From assembly GCA_019694675.1 (NCBI GenBank), contig JAIBBK010000002.1, forward strand, positions 1 to 64,000: DNA of 64,000 bases, in the 5' to 3' direction. Shown here piece by piece: positions 9,301 to 18,511 of the stretch. Position 1 is the stretch's first letter, and each line of letters opens with the position of its first letter. Both the position numbers and the translations under genes were made by a program. The notes beneath the pieces are model-generated. The model made no database searches and was not told where the DNA came from. It worked only from the letters and a program-made list of their open reading frames with translations. The stretch comes from Ignavibacteria bacterium. GTDB taxonomy: Bacteria > Bacteroidota > Ignavibacteria > Tepidaquicellales > Tepidaquicellaceae.

Positions 9301-9693
9301 ATGAAGACCGAACTGGGAAGGGTCACAATTCTTGTAAAGGACTGTGATGAGGCATTTGAGTTTTACGAAAAGAACCTCGGATGCAAGAAGTTCTTCGATC
9401 TTGTAATGGAGAACGGCAAGAGGTATCTGCATCTTGGATTTGAACCTGACCTCTCCGCGGGAATATGGCTGAGTGAGGCGGAAGATGATGATGAACTTAG
9501 CAGAGTCGGTAACCAGACTGGCAAGAAACCTGTGCTTGTGGTTTACACTGATTCAATAGCGGAATTCTATGACAGGCTTGTTGCTAACGGAACGACCATT
9601 ACAAGAGAGCCGAAGTCGGCAGATGAACAGCAGTCGGTTCATTTCACTGACCTTTACGGGAATAAGTTAGTTGCCGTAGAATCAAATAAATAA
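9301..9693 (+). CDS. VOC (glyoxalase/bleomycin-resistance) family protein
   Basis: 130 residues from the ATG at 9301; a TTG 51 bases earlier is open but adds an unlikely leader. One vicinal-oxygen-chelate module: VTILVKDCDEAFEFYEKNLG at the N-terminus, HLGFEPDLSAGIWL in the middle and FTDLYGNKLVAVE at the end, with the closing Glu expected for metal binding. Substrate not predictable. It is followed after six bases by the DUF4406-type gene, probably one transcript. Confidence 0.85.
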   Translation: MKTELGRVTILVKDCDEAFEFYEKNLGCKKFFDLVMENGKRYLHLGFEPDLSAGIWLSEAEDDDELSRVGNQTGKKPVLVVYTDSIAEFYDRLVANGTTITREPKSADEQQSVHFTDLYGNKLVAVESNK

Positions 9694-9699
9694 GGCAGG

Positions 9700-10029
9700 A
9701 TGATCATTGCGGTTGCAGGGCCATACTCAGCAGAAACACACGAGCAGAGACAAAAGAACCTCGATGCAATGAATGAAACGGCGGCAAGGCTTCTGGAAGC
9801 GGGACATGTGCCATTCATTGGTGTCAATGCAGCTCTGCCGGTTGTAGAGAGATCCAAGGTTGCAGACAAGTACGGATCTGTGATGAAGATCTCCCTGGAA
9901 CTTGTGAACATGTGCGACGGAATACTCATGATCGGCGAAAGCAAAGGGGCATGCATGGAGAGAGACCTGATTCTTTCCAAAGGACTGCCGGTCTATTACA
10001 GTCTCGATGAAGTACCTCCGGCTGATTAA
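9700..10029 (+). CDS. DUF4406 / nucleoside 2-deoxyribosyltransferase-like protein
   Basis: 109 residues with a compact Rossmann-like fold: IIAVAGPYSAE at the start, then RLLEAGHVPFIGV, a central region and CDGILMIGESKGACMERDL. The pattern matches the DUF4406/YtoQ-like group related to nucleoside 2-deoxyribosyltransferases, where a Glu near the end of this last motif is catalytic in true transferases. The function in this small group is not established. Downstream of and probably co-transcribed with the VOC gene. Confidence 0.6.
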   Translation: MIIAVAGPYSAETHEQRQKNLDAMNETAARLLEAGHVPFIGVNAALPVVERSKVADKYGSVMKISLELVNMCDGILMIGESKGACMERDLILSKGLPVYYSLDEVPPAD

Positions 10030-10164
10030 GCACTGAACTTATACCTGTAAAACGCTTCTTAACCCAATAGCCGAATTCATACTCCTTCAGATTCTGCATT
10101 AAGCAAAACTCCCATCCGGAGGACTGGTATTCGTTAGGTGGATTGTCTGAGAAGCGGCAGGAGT

Positions 10165-10434
10165 CTATCCGGCTGTGATCTCGGGATGAAGGCGAAGCAC
10201 ATCTCCCTCCTTAACACCTGCCTCTGCAAGCGTTTGATTCTCGGTCAATTGCTTGCCTGAAGCTTTGTGGTGAAATTTGTACGAAAGGGGCTCGCCGTCG
10301 GGGCCGATCAGCGGCATCTTCATCTTCGGCAGGAGCACTTCGAGTATTCTCTTCACGGATGCATCATCAGGCAGGGTTGCCTGCTGTTCCTTATTACCCG
10401 TGGCGTCAACTATCGTTACATTTATTCTTGGCAT
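10165..10434 (-). CDS. ubiquitin-like YukD/EsaB-type small protein
   Basis: 89 residues, beginning with a beta-hairpin (INVTIVDATGNKEQQATLPDDASVKRILEVLLPKM), a G-P-D-G turn, YKFHHKASGKQL and TLAEAGVKEGDVLRLHPEITAG. This is the ubiquitin-like fold of the YukD/EsaB family. The C-terminus lacks the Gly-Gly used for conjugation. No ESX/type VII secretion gene, E1, E2 or JAB-domain gene lies nearby, so it stands alone between convergent and divergent neighbours. Role unknown. Confidence 0.65.
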   Translation of the reverse strand: MPRINVTIVDATGNKEQQATLPDDASVKRILEVLLPKMKMPLIGPDGEPLSYKFHHKASGKQLTENQTLAEAGVKEGDVLRLHPEITAG

Positions 10435-10692
10435 GTGCGCAATTTATGAATCCTGATGATTTATTTAAATGGCTTTAGCTTTGAAGATGTATTATTCATG
10501 ACTAAATCATTCCCCGCTCATGTACCATAACTTTTGCATTTTATCTCAGGACGGATTTGACAAACTTATCTTTACTGCTTCATATAAGGCCGCACATTAA
10601 GGTAACCTGAACCGGCGGCATGAAGGCAGAAGTCAGCAAAAGAATTGAAACTCTTTTGAAGCGGCTATATATTTCTCAAAATCAATCAATTG

Positions 10693-13179
10693 ATGGCAGG
10701 CAGATCCAAGAATAACAAACAGATGAACGAACAAGAACTCAAGGACAAGGAAAATGTCAGAGAGGCCGATGAGGTCATATTCGACAATCCTGATAAGAAC
10801 ATAGAAGATTTCGCATCCAGCATCCCGGAAACATTGCCGGTGCTTCCGCTTAAAGACATGGTTGTATTTCCTTATATGATGTTTCCGATACTGGCGGGAA
10901 GGGAATCCACGATAGCGGCTGTAAACAGCTCCGTTGAAAAGGACAAATTCATCCTGCTGGTATCGCAGGTTGATGAAAAGATCGAGGAACCGACATTTGA
11001 AAATCTGTACAGGACGGGCACCGTAGCGAAGATCATACAGGTGCTTCGCCTTCCGAACGGACTCATCAAGGTGCTCGTGGACGGTCTTTACACGGCCGAC
11101 GTGAAGAAGTTTCACAGCGGCAAATTCATCTCCGCTACATTTGAACTTAAAAATCCGGCATTCAAACCTGACAATGAGCTTGAAGCCCTGATGCGGCAGG
11201 CATCGAAACTCTTCAGTGATTATGTGCAGGCAAACAGGACAATTCCTCAGGAAACACTTGTTGCATACGAGAACATAAAGGAACCGGACAGAAAACTCTA
11301 CTACATCGCCTCAACCATAAACGCATCTGTTCAGAAGAAGCAGAAGATCCTTGAGATAGGCGAACTTCACAAACAGTATTACGAAGTGCTCTTTATAATG
11401 AGTTCCGAAATGGAGATACTGAATGTTGAGAAGGAGATAGATGAGAAGGTATATCAGACGATGCAGAAGAATCAGAGGAAGTTCATCGTTCAGGAACAGA
11501 TCAGAATACTTCAGGACGAGCTCGGCGAAGGAGTGGAGACTGATCCGGAAATGGTGAGACTTAAGGAGAAGATTGACTCGTCGGGTATGCCGGAGATGGT
11601 GATGAGCAAAGCGCTGGAGGAATTTCAGAAAATGAAGAAGACTCCTCCGATGTCGCCGGACTACGGAGTGATAAGGAATTACCTGGAGTGGATGGTCAAT
11701 GTTCCGTGGGCACTTTATACGGAGGACAACTTTGACCTCAGGCATGCGAAGAAGATTCTCGATGAAGATCATTACGGGCTTGATAAGGCCAAGGACAGAA
11801 TACTTGAGCTTATTGCAGTTCTGAAACTCCTTAAGGAGAAAGAGATACATAAATCTCCTAAGGGCCAGATCCTTTGCTTTGTGGGTCCTCCGGGAGTGGG
11901 TAAAACGTCGCTCGGAAAATCAATAGCGCGCGCACTCAACAGGAACTTTGTGCGCATCTCCGTAGGCGGCGTAAGGGACGAAGCAGAAATAAGAGGACAC
12001 AGAAGGACGTATATTGGATCAATGCCCGGGAAGATCATACAGGCGATGAAGAAAGCCGGGAGCGTCAATCCTGTGCTTCTCATAGACGAGATTGACAAGA
12101 TGAGCAGTGACTTCAGGGGTGACCCTGCAAGCGCAATGCTGGAAGTTCTTGATCCCGAACAGAACTCCACTTTCAACGATCATTATCTTGATGTTGATTA
12201 TGACCTTTCCAATGTGCTTTTCATCACCACGGCAAATGTGTACTACTCCATTCCTCTGCCGTTGCTTGACAGGATGGAGATAATCGAAATGCGAAGCTAC
12301 CTCGACTTTGAGAAAGTTGAGATAGCCCGCAGGCACATCATACCAAAGGAAATTGCTGAGCACGGACTCACGGAATCTCAGATCAGGTTTGAGGACTCGA
12401 TAATCCTCAAGGTCATTCGCGAATACACCCGCGAAGCGGGAGTCAGAAATCTTGAGAGGGAGCTGTCATCCATAATAAGGAAAGTGACCAGGGAGATAGT
12501 TGAGGAAGGCCTGAAGAAAGCAAAGAAACCACTTGCGATCACGGAAGAGATGGTACAGAAGTACCTTGGCGTTCCCAAGTTCAAGACAAAACTTGCAGAC
12601 ACGGAAACCAAAACGAAGATCGGGTCGGTGACGGGCCTTGCATGGACATCGATGGGAGGAGACATTCTTAATGTGGATGTTACCGTGATGAACGGCCCCA
12701 ACAAGTTCATACTTACGGGTAAGCTTGGCGACATTATGAAGGAATCCGCGCAGGCGGGATTGTCATATATCAAGTCGAACGCATCAAGGTTCGGCATCCC
12801 CTCAACATTCTTCAAGGACAAGGAGATTCACATACACCTTCCGGAAGGGGCGATTCCGAAGGACGGGCCTTCTGCCGGCATTACCATGATCATGGCAATG
12901 CTTTCTGCGATCACCAAAGCTCCGGTAAGGACCGACGTAGCCATGACCGGCGAGATAACATTGCGCGGAAATGTTCTTCCTATCGGCGGACTGAATGAAA
13001 AACTGCTTGCTGCAGTAAGAAGCGGCATAAAGAAGGTGCTGATCCCGAAAGACAACGAGAAGGACCTTGCCGAAATTCAGAAGGAAATACTGGATCAGCT
13101 CGAGATCGTTCTTGTGGAAAAAGTGGAGGACGCGCTCAGGCATGTATTCTCCGGGAATAAGATAAAATACAGGAAGTAA
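10693..13179 (+). CDS. lon: ATP-dependent protease Lon
   Basis: 828 residues from the ATG at 10693 (an adjoining TTG at 10690 is possible). The N-terminal substrate-binding domain starts at [14 protein letters not shown]. The AAA+ module has the Walker [10 protein letters not shown] near residue 397 and Walker [11 protein letters not shown] near 462. The protease domain keeps the Ser-Lys dyad: Ser727 in DGPSAG and Lys770 in GGLNEKLL, 43 residues apart as in E. coli Lon. It is a cytosolic housekeeping protease for misfolded and regulatory proteins. Twenty-six bases separate it from dnaX, suggesting one transcript. The start carries an extra charged leader of about 40 residues before the conserved domain. 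Confidence 0.98.
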   Translation: MAGRSKNNKQMNEQELKDKENVREADEVIFDNPDKNIEDFASSIPETLPVLPLKDMVVFPYMMFPILAGRESTIAAVNSSVEKDKFILLVSQVDEKIEEPTFENLYRTGTVAKIIQVLRLPNGLIKVLVDGLYTADVKKFHSGKFISATFELKNPAFKPDNELEALMRQASKLFSDYVQANRTIPQETLVAYENIKEPDRKLYYIASTINASVQKKQKILEIGELHKQYYEVLFIMSSEMEILNVEKEIDEKVYQTMQKNQRKFIVQEQIRILQDELGEGVETDPEMVRLKEKIDSSGMPEMVMSKALEEFQKMKKTPPMSPDYGVIRNYLEWMVNVPWALYTEDNFDLRHAKKILDEDHYGLDKAKDRILELIAVLKLLKEKEIHKSPKGQILCFVGPPGVGKTSLGKSIARALNRNFVRISVGGVRDEAEIRGHRRTYIGSMPGKIIQAMKKAGSVNPVLLIDEIDKMSSDFRGDPASAMLEVLDPEQNSTFNDHYLDVDYDLSNVLFITTANVYYSIPLPLLDRMEIIEMRSYLDFEKVEIARRHIIPKEIAEHGLTESQIRFEDSIILKVIREYTREAGVRNLERELSSIIRKVTREIVEEGLKKAKKPLAITEEMVQKYLGVPKFKTKLADTETKTKIGSVTGLAWTSMGGDILNVDVTVMNGPNKFILTGKLGDIMKESAQAGLSYIKSNASRFGIPSTFFKDKEIHIHLPEGAIPKDGPSAGITMIMAMLSAITKAPVRTDVAMTGEITLRGNVLPIGGLNEKLLAAVRSGIKKVLIPKDNEKDLAEIQKEILDQLEIVLVEKVEDALRHVFSGNKIKYRK

Positions 13180-13205
13180 GAGCATAATCATAAGGAAGAA
13201 CAGGA

Positions 13206-14513
13206 TTGTCAACATTCACAGTATCTGCAAGGAAGTACAGGCCTCAGAAGTTTTCCGAGGTCACTTCGCAGGAATTTGTTACTCAGACCCTCCGGAATGC
13301 GGTGTCCATCGGAAAGATCGCACACGCGTATCTGCTCAGCGGGCCGCGCGGTGTGGGGAAGACTACCATAGCGCGCATACTCGCAAAAGCGCTGAACTGC
13401 ACCGACAGGAAGAACGGCGAGCCGTGCGACAAGTGCGAGTCGTGCACGGAAATAAAGAGGAGCATTCACCCTGACGTGATCGAAATAGATGCCGCATCAA
13501 GAAGAGGCATTGACGACATACGCGACATACAGGAAGCCGCAAAGGCTCACCCCATGAAAGCCGCGTATAAGTTCTTCATCATTGACGAGGTGCACATGCT
13601 GACTCAGCAGGCATTCAATGCTTTGCTGAAGATCCTTGAGGAGCCCCCTCCGTATCTTGTTTTCGTGCTTGCAACCACTAATCCCGAGAAGATACCGCCG
13701 ACGATCACAAGCCGCTGTCAGAGGTTTCCGTTGCAGAGGTTCAAGGTAAGCGAGATCTCCGCAAAACTTAAGGAGATCGCCGCGGAGGAGAAAGTTAAGA
13801 TAGACGACGAGTCGCTGTTTCTCATTGCAAAGCTCGGAGACGGAGCGCTCCGCGATGCGCTCGGTGTATTTGACAGCGCAGTATCATACTGCGGAAACAA
13901 GATAACGGTGGAAGAGCTCACGAGCTTTCTGAACCTGCCTCAGAAAGAGATCTACTTCACGGTTGCAGACTTCATTCAGAAAGGTGATGTTAAGGGAGCC
14001 CTGGAATTTTTCAACGAACAGAATTCAAAGGGGCTTGATATTCAGACTTTCTTCAACGGGCTGACGGCCCATTTCCGTGACCTCATGATGACCTCCTCTG
14101 CAGGCAGTGCCGAACTGCTTGACGAGCCTGATTCGATAAGGGATAAATTTTCGGATGAAGCGGGGCAGTTCAGCATGGATGAGATAATACGGATACTGAA
14201 AGTGCTTGCCGATGCCGAGGGCAGGATCCGGTATTCCTCAAACCAGAAGATCTTCATGGAGGTGATGCTTGCAGAACTTTGCCGGCTGAAGGCCGAGATC
14301 AGTGATCTGTCGGAGATTCTCTCAGAGATGAGGGGAGCAAAAAAAAAAGCACTGACTGAGGGGGCAGGCGGCGAAGCCGCCTTGGGGAGCGGGAGAGCCG
14401 ATGTCAGGGAAAAGGATACCGGCGAAGCCGGTACAAACCCCGGCGTTTCAAAGGAAGAGATCATCGTTAAGCTTAAGGAGCTGTTTGACGCCGAAGAATA
14501 CAAATTCAACTGA
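13206..14513 (+). CDS. dnaX: DNA polymerase III subunit gamma/tau
   Basis: 435 residues from a TTG start with an AAGGAAG sequence upstream. Clamp-loader ATPase: Walker A GPRGVGKTT near residue 45, a zinc module with CTDRKNGEPCDKCESC, Walker B IIDEVHML, and the sensor region TTNPEKIPPTITSRCQRF with the SRC arginine finger. The collar domain runs to about residue 365. The remaining tail is short for a tau protein and ends in EEIIVKLKELF. Codons 379-381 (AAA AAA AAA) lie in an A10 run. Slippage either way meets a stop at once (TGA at 14353 or 14357), which would give a gamma-like product of about 382-384 residues. Stop to speB start is three bases, so lon-dnaX-speB look like one operon. Confidence 0.97.
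   Translation: MSTFTVSARKYRPQKFSEVTSQEFVTQTLRNAVSIGKIAHAYLLSGPRGVGKTTIARILAKALNCTDRKNGEPCDKCESCTEIKRSIHPDVIEIDAASRRGIDDIRDIQEAAKAHPMKAAYKFFIIDEVHMLTQQAFNALLKILEEPPPYLVFVLATTNPEKIPPTITSRCQRFPLQRFKVSEISAKLKEIAAEEKVKIDDESLFLIAKLGDGALRDALGVFDSAVSYCGNKITVEELTSFLNLPQKEIYFTVADFIQKGDVKGALEFFNEQNSKGLDIQTFFNGLTAHFRDLMMTSSAGSAELLDEPDSIRDKFSDEAGQFSMDEIIRILKVLADAEGRIRYSSNQKIFMEVMLAELCRLKAEISDLSEILSEMRGAKKKALTEGAGGEAALGSGRADVREKDTGEAGTNPGVSKEEIIVKLKELFDAEEYKFN
14339..14433 (+). promoter_or_regulatory. candidate recoding/slippage site in dnaX with two hairpins
   Basis: Ten consecutive A (14339-14348) in frame GCA AAA AAA AAA GCA. In the -1 frame the next codons are AGC ACT GAC TGA (stop 14357-14359); in the +1 frame AAG CAC TGA (stop 14353-14355). 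About 18 bases further is a 7-bp stem with GAA loop (14366-14382, arms AGGCGGC/GCCGCCT), then a second 7-bp stem with GAA loop (14417-14433, arms TACCGGC/GCCGGTA). This parallels known dnaX slippage in E. coli (ribosomal, A AAA AAG plus hairpin) and Thermus (transcriptional, A9). Spacing of the first hairpin is longer than the usual ribosomal stimulator. Confidence 0.6.
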
Positions 14514-14516
14514 CCT

Positions 14517-15410
14517 ATGTACGACAGGAAATATTACGGAATAAAGAAGAACTTTCTCGCAATAGAAGAGAAGTACTCGGGCTACAGGGATTCGCAAATA
14601 TGCATTCTGCCCGTTCCGTTCGAACAAACCACCTCCTACGGTAAAGGAACCTCAAAAGGCCCTGCGGCAATTCTTGATGCTTCGCATTACGTGGAATTTT
14701 TTGACGAGGAACTGAATCGTGAGCTTTGCTTTGAAAAGGGGATCTGCTCTCTGCTTCCCGTGAACCTAAAAGAGAAGAAGGGAAAGAAAGCTCTTGATGC
14801 GATATACGAATCCGTAAAGGAACTGATAGACGACGGGAAGTTCGCGGTGACTCTTGGCGGAGAACACACTATTTCAACATCTCCCATACGGGCACATTTC
14901 AATTCATACAGTGATCTCTCGGTCCTTCATTTTGATGCTCATTCTGATCTTCGAAACGAATACGAAGGCACAAAATATTCGCACGCATGCTTTGCTTCAC
15001 GCGTGTGCGAATTCACAAAAGATCTTACGCAGGTAGGAATACGCGCTCAGTGCAGGGAAGAGTATGATTTTATCAAGGCCAACGGGATAAGGACATTTTA
15101 TGCATTTGAGATAAGGGAAGGCAAATACGGGACAGACTGGCAATCAGCCGTACTGGAAGGCCTTAACCAGAATGTTTACATTACATTCGATGTGGACTAT
15201 TTTGATCCGTCGCTGATGCCGTCAACGGGCACGCCTGAACCTAACGGATTCTTCTGGGATGAAACCATGAAACTCCTGAAACAACTTGGCATGGAAAGAA
15301 AAGTGGTAGGATTTGATGTGGTTGAACTTTCGCCAAGGAAGCAGAATCCGTTCCCTGATTTTATGACGGCAAAGCTCATCTACAAAATGCTCAATTATTT
15401 CATTCCCTGA
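14517..15410 (+). CDS. speB: agmatinase (arginase family)
   Basis: 297 residues. All manganese-binding signatures of ureohydrolases are present: GGEHTIS (about 118), HFDAHSDLR (about 140) and ITFDVDYFDPSLMPSTGTPEPNG (about 222). The TGTPEP element favours agmatinase over arginase. It hydrolyses agmatine to putrescine and urea in polyamine synthesis. It begins three bases after the dnaX stop. Substrate assignment within the family remains an inference from motif style. Confidence 0.88.
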   Translation: MYDRKYYGIKKNFLAIEEKYSGYRDSQICILPVPFEQTTSYGKGTSKGPAAILDASHYVEFFDEELNRELCFEKGICSLLPVNLKEKKGKKALDAIYESVKELIDDGKFAVTLGGEHTISTSPIRAHFNSYSDLSVLHFDAHSDLRNEYEGTKYSHACFASRVCEFTKDLTQVGIRAQCREEYDFIKANGIRTFYAFEIREGKYGTDWQSAVLEGLNQNVYITFDVDYFDPSLMPSTGTPEPNGFFWDETMKLLKQLGMERKVVGFDVVELSPRKQNPFPDFMTAKLIYKMLNYFIP

Positions 15411-15515
15411 CAAGCGGAATGCATTCGAAAATTTCCCGCTCAGTATCTTATGTATCGGATCACTGTATCTTAAAACCGGACATGTCCGTGCATACCCGTA
15501 GTATCCCTGCCCTTC

Positions 15516-15971
15516 CTATTTTCTGAAAGCGCTTTCGTAGCATGTTATCCAGTCGGCGGGAGTCATTTTAGAAACAAGCTCCCCGATCAGTTCATAAGGA
15601 ATGTCTTCCGGCTTCTTGAATCTTATACAGCTCTTCCCCATATCCAGTTTCTTTTTGCTGTGTTTGGGAAATTCCATTGTAAACCAGTCGAGAAGATCTT
15701 TCTTTGAATAGATCCCCATATGGTAAAGTGCGATGAAGTTCTTCTGAGATGCCACTGCCAGAAACGGAAGCGGCAGTTTCGGATCACAGTGATAGCCCTT
15801 TGGGTAGAGTTTGTGCGGAACCACATACCCAAGCATGCCATAATTCATTTCTTCGGAGAATCCCTTGGGCAGGTTCTTCTTAATGATCTTCCTCAGTTTG
15901 ATGAGAGCTTCCTTTCTGTCATCCGGCAATGATTCAATATAATCATCCGGCGTGGCTGCTTTTGACTGCAT
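15516..15971 (-). CDS. DUF1801 / YdhG-like domain protein
   Basis: 151 residues. The N-terminus TPDDYIESLPDDRKEALIKLRKIIKKNLP and the following YGMLGYVVP...ALYHMGIYSKKDLLDWF match the DUF1801 (YdhG_co-chaperone-like, SRPBCC-shaped) family. There is no signal peptide or membrane segment, so it is cytosolic. Function unknown. It runs convergent to speB. Confidence 0.8.
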   Translation of the reverse strand: MQSKAATPDDYIESLPDDRKEALIKLRKIIKKNLPKGFSEEMNYGMLGYVVPHKLYPKGYHCDPKLPLPFLAVASQKNFIALYHMGIYSKKDLLDWFTMEFPKHSKKKLDMGKSCIRFKKPEDIPYELIGELVSKMTPADWITCYESAFRK

Positions 15972-16116
15972 GGGTTGAGTGATTTTTTAGTGCAAAGATA
16001 CTGCATCAGCCGAAAGTAATAAAGAAGCAAAACTCTGCCGCACATTCCGCACACTTACTTCAAAAGTCAGTTGAATAAATTGATTTATTTTCAAAGATTA
16101 AAGCAAACTGACAAAC

Positions 16117-16380
16117 ATGAACAAAGAAGAGCATGAAAGGCTCGATCACGAAAGTCTGGTCCCTGTATATGAAACAGGACAGGACGGTTTGATAGCCATA
16201 GTGAAATCAATTCTCGATGAGGCTCAGATAAAGTATCTCGCTGAGGGTGAAGGTGTGCAGGATCTGTTTGGCGTTGGAGTGCTGGGCACCGGATTCAATC
16301 CTGTTACCGGCCCGGTTGTCTTCAAGGTGCTTCCGGAAGATGCAGATTATGCGCGGCAATTACTGAAAGATGTCAAGTGA
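16117..16380 (+). CDS. DUF2007 small protein (putative signal-transducing)
   Basis: 87 residues: LVPVYETGQDGLIAIVKSILDEAQIKYLAEGEG, then VFKVLPEDADYARQLLKD. This is the ferredoxin-like alpha-beta fold named putative prokaryotic signal transducing protein. No ligand is known. It is the first of three plus-strand genes that may share a transcript. Confidence 0.75.
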   Translation: MNKEEHERLDHESLVPVYETGQDGLIAIVKSILDEAQIKYLAEGEGVQDLFGVGVLGTGFNPVTGPVVFKVLPEDADYARQLLKDVK

Positions 16381-16482
16381 TATGAAAGGCAGTGCTTCTG
16401 CTTTCACAGAATTGACAAATTGCGGCGGAAGAACCGGCAGCATACTTATAATGAATTTGCCTATTAAATCCCGTCCAGGAAA

Positions 16483-17004
16483 ATGATAGAATTTAAGTAC
16501 AGTATATTCATATCATTTCTGATCTTTATATTAATGATCATTGAATACACCCTTCTTGTACCTGCTCTGAAGGAAACAACGTTCTACCTTGGCCTGCTCA
16601 TAACCTTGCTTCCGCTTTCGCTCATATACTTTGCCATAAGAGAGAAGAGAGATAAAGTGAACTTCGGCTTCATATCTTTCAACGAGGGTTTAAGAACAGG
16701 CATAATAATCACATTTACAACTGCGATCATTATTGTTTTTATCACCTATATTTATTTCGAGATCATTAACAAAGGAATGACGCTCAGGCTCAGCAAGGAA
16801 GTTGAACATATTCTCATTTCATCTTCAACTCCCAGAGAGTCCATTGACAAGACGATGGAATTCATCGAACTGAATTATGACCTCCAAAGCCGGATCAGCA
16901 ACAATCTTCTTCTCATCATAATCGCCGGATCGGGAATCTCGGCGCTTTGTTCAAGCATGCTCAAAAAATCCCAGAGAAAGCAAAACACTTACATAGCTAA
17001 ATGA
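16483..17004 (+). CDS. DUF4199-like integral membrane protein
   Basis: 173 residues with four predicted membrane spans: about 8-28, 36-54, 70-95 and 142-160. The soluble stretch between the third and fourth (about 97-140) contains LSKEVEHILISSSTP. The arrangement and length are those of DUF4199 proteins common in Bacteroidota. Function unknown. The stop overlaps the next start as ATGA (17001-17004), so the two are translationally coupled. Confidence 0.7.
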   Translation: MIEFKYSIFISFLIFILMIIEYTLLVPALKETTFYLGLLITLLPLSLIYFAIREKRDKVNFGFISFNEGLRTGIIITFTTAIIIVFITYIYFEIINKGMTLRLSKEVEHILISSSTPRESIDKTMEFIELNYDLQSRISNNLLLIIIAGSGISALCSSMLKKSQRKQNTYIAK

Positions 17005-17579
17005 AGTCCGTATGCGTTTTTTGCGGATCCGCTTCCGGGAAAGGCGCATCTCATCTGCTTGCCGCTCAATCTCTTGCTAAGGAAATGGCTCTTAGAAATC
17101 TTTCGCTGGTTTACGGCGGAGGAAACATCGGGATCATGGGCGAACTCGCAAACACTGCTTTGAACTACAATGTCAGGGTTACGGGAGTGATTCCCGGTTT
17201 GCTTGTTGATAAGGAGGCGGCTCTCCATGAGGTTGACGAGCTGATCATCGTCAGTACAATGCATGAGCGCAAAGCGAAAATGTCAGAATTGTCTGATGTT
17301 TTCCTGGCAATGTCGGGAGGCATCGGAACATTGGAAGAGCTGTTTGAAGTGTGGACCTGGAAACAGCTTGGCATTCATTCCAAGCCCATAGGGCTGCTTA
17401 ATGTTGACGGATATTTTGACCATTTGCTGAAATTCCTGAGTGATGCCGTTGAGAAGGGATTCCTTGGAGATCATGTTTTTGATATGCTTGCCGTGAGTGA
17501 TTCTGCCGGTGAACTGCTTGACAAGCTCAGTGAAATGGCAACTCATTCAGAGAGCGGCGGAGATTACGAGGTCACCTGA
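17001..17579 (+). CDS. LOG family protein (cytokinin riboside 5'-monophosphate phosphoribohydrolase-like)
   Basis: 192 residues starting VCVFCGSASG, with LVYGGGNIGIMGELA and MSGGIGTLEELFEVWTWKQLG. The last matches the LOG signature PGGxGTxxE, here with Ser in place of the usual Pro. The Arg-containing HERKAKM before it is also conserved. LOG enzymes split nucleoside 5'-monophosphates into base and ribose 5-phosphate; in bacteria the physiological substrate is often AMP or unknown. Overlaps the membrane protein gene by four bases. Confidence 0.9.
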   Translation: MKSVCVFCGSASGKGASHLLAAQSLAKEMALRNLSLVYGGGNIGIMGELANTALNYNVRVTGVIPGLLVDKEAALHEVDELIIVSTMHERKAKMSELSDVFLAMSGGIGTLEELFEVWTWKQLGIHSKPIGLLNVDGYFDHLLKFLSDAVEKGFLGDHVFDMLAVSDSAGELLDKLSEMATHSESGGDYEVT

Positions 17580-17664
17580 AACTGCTGTCTCGCACAGAGA
17601 TCTCTTCTGAAACTGATTCTCATTCAGCTTAAAGAAAAAGTCCTGTGCAAACTGATCCTTCTCA

Positions 17665-18498
17665 TCAGAATTCCTGAGGCAGGTTTCGGATCTGTTCGTA
17701 AGTGAACACAGGGCCGTCTTTGCACACATACACATTCCCGATATTGCATCTGCCGCATTTCCCCAAACCGCATTTCATTCTGTTCTCAAGAGTTGTATAA
17801 ATATCACTTCCGCTGAAGCCGATCTTCTCAAGCACAGGCATTGTGAACTTTATCATCACAGGAGGACCGCACATTATCACGGATGTGTTCTCGCTTGACG
17901 GCTTTGTCTTTTCCACAACAGCAGGTACAAACCCGACTTCGCCGTCCCAGGAAGAGGTCTCTCCTCCGGGATCCACTGTAATGACCGTCTTCACGTCACT
18001 GCGGGATTTCCATTCTTTCACTTTGTCTTTGTAAATAATGTCGTTCACTGATCTTGCGCCGTAGATTATGGTCAGCGATCCGTAGTCATCCCTCCAGTCA
18101 AGAACATTCTCAATAACGCATCTGACCGGTGCCATGCCAATTCCGCCTGCAATGAAAAGCAGGTTTCTTCCCTTCAATTCCTTAAGCGGAAACCAGTTGC
18201 CGTAAGGTCCTCTTATGCCAATCGTGTCTCCTGTGTTCAGTCTTTGAAGTGACTGCGTAACTTTGCCGTACACTTTGAATGAACATTCAATGAATTCCCT
18301 GTTGGTTGGCGAAGAAGCTATGCAAAATGTTGACTCACCGTCTCCAAAGGCAGAATATTCGGCAAACTGCCCTGCATTGAATGTGAATCTGTCCGCAGTA
18401 TCACGGTCTCGGAAAGCCAGCCTGAATGTCCTTGTATCGGGCGACTCTTCAATGATCTGCTTTATCTCTGCCAGATGAGGCAAGTAAATGTTATTCAT
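17665..18498 (-). CDS. flxA: FlxA-like FAD/NAD(P)H-binding oxidoreductase subunit
   Basis: 277 residues of the ferredoxin-NADP reductase/HydG/AsrB type. An FAD domain (about 10-105) is followed by IGIRGPYGNWFP and the NAD(P)-binding FIAGGIGMAPVRCVI (about 116-130), then VIMCGPPVMIKFTMPVL. A C-terminal [2Fe-2S] site is CGLGKCGRCNIGN...C. It is expected to take electrons from NADH and feed the iron-sulfur subunits of the complex. Last gene of the minus-strand hdrCBA-flxDCBA cluster, 13 bases after flxB. Confidence 0.85.
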   Translation of the reverse strand: MNNIYLPHLAEIKQIIEESPDTRTFRLAFRDRDTADRFTFNAGQFAEYSAFGDGESTFCIASSPTNREFIECSFKVYGKVTQSLQRLNTGDTIGIRGPYGNWFPLKELKGRNLLFIAGGIGMAPVRCVIENVLDWRDDYGSLTIIYGARSVNDIIYKDKVKEWKSRSDVKTVITVDPGGETSSWDGEVGFVPAVVEKTKPSSENTSVIMCGPPVMIKFTMPVLEKIGFSGSDIYTTLENRMKCGLGKCGRCNIGNVYVCKDGPVFTYEQIRNLPQEF

Positions 18499-18511
18499 AT
18501 CTCTTATTGTG

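Noticed and set aside
15477..15488. CGGACATGTCCG palindrome after speB
   Set aside because: Only 12 bp, single copy seen, no promoter context; likely chance.
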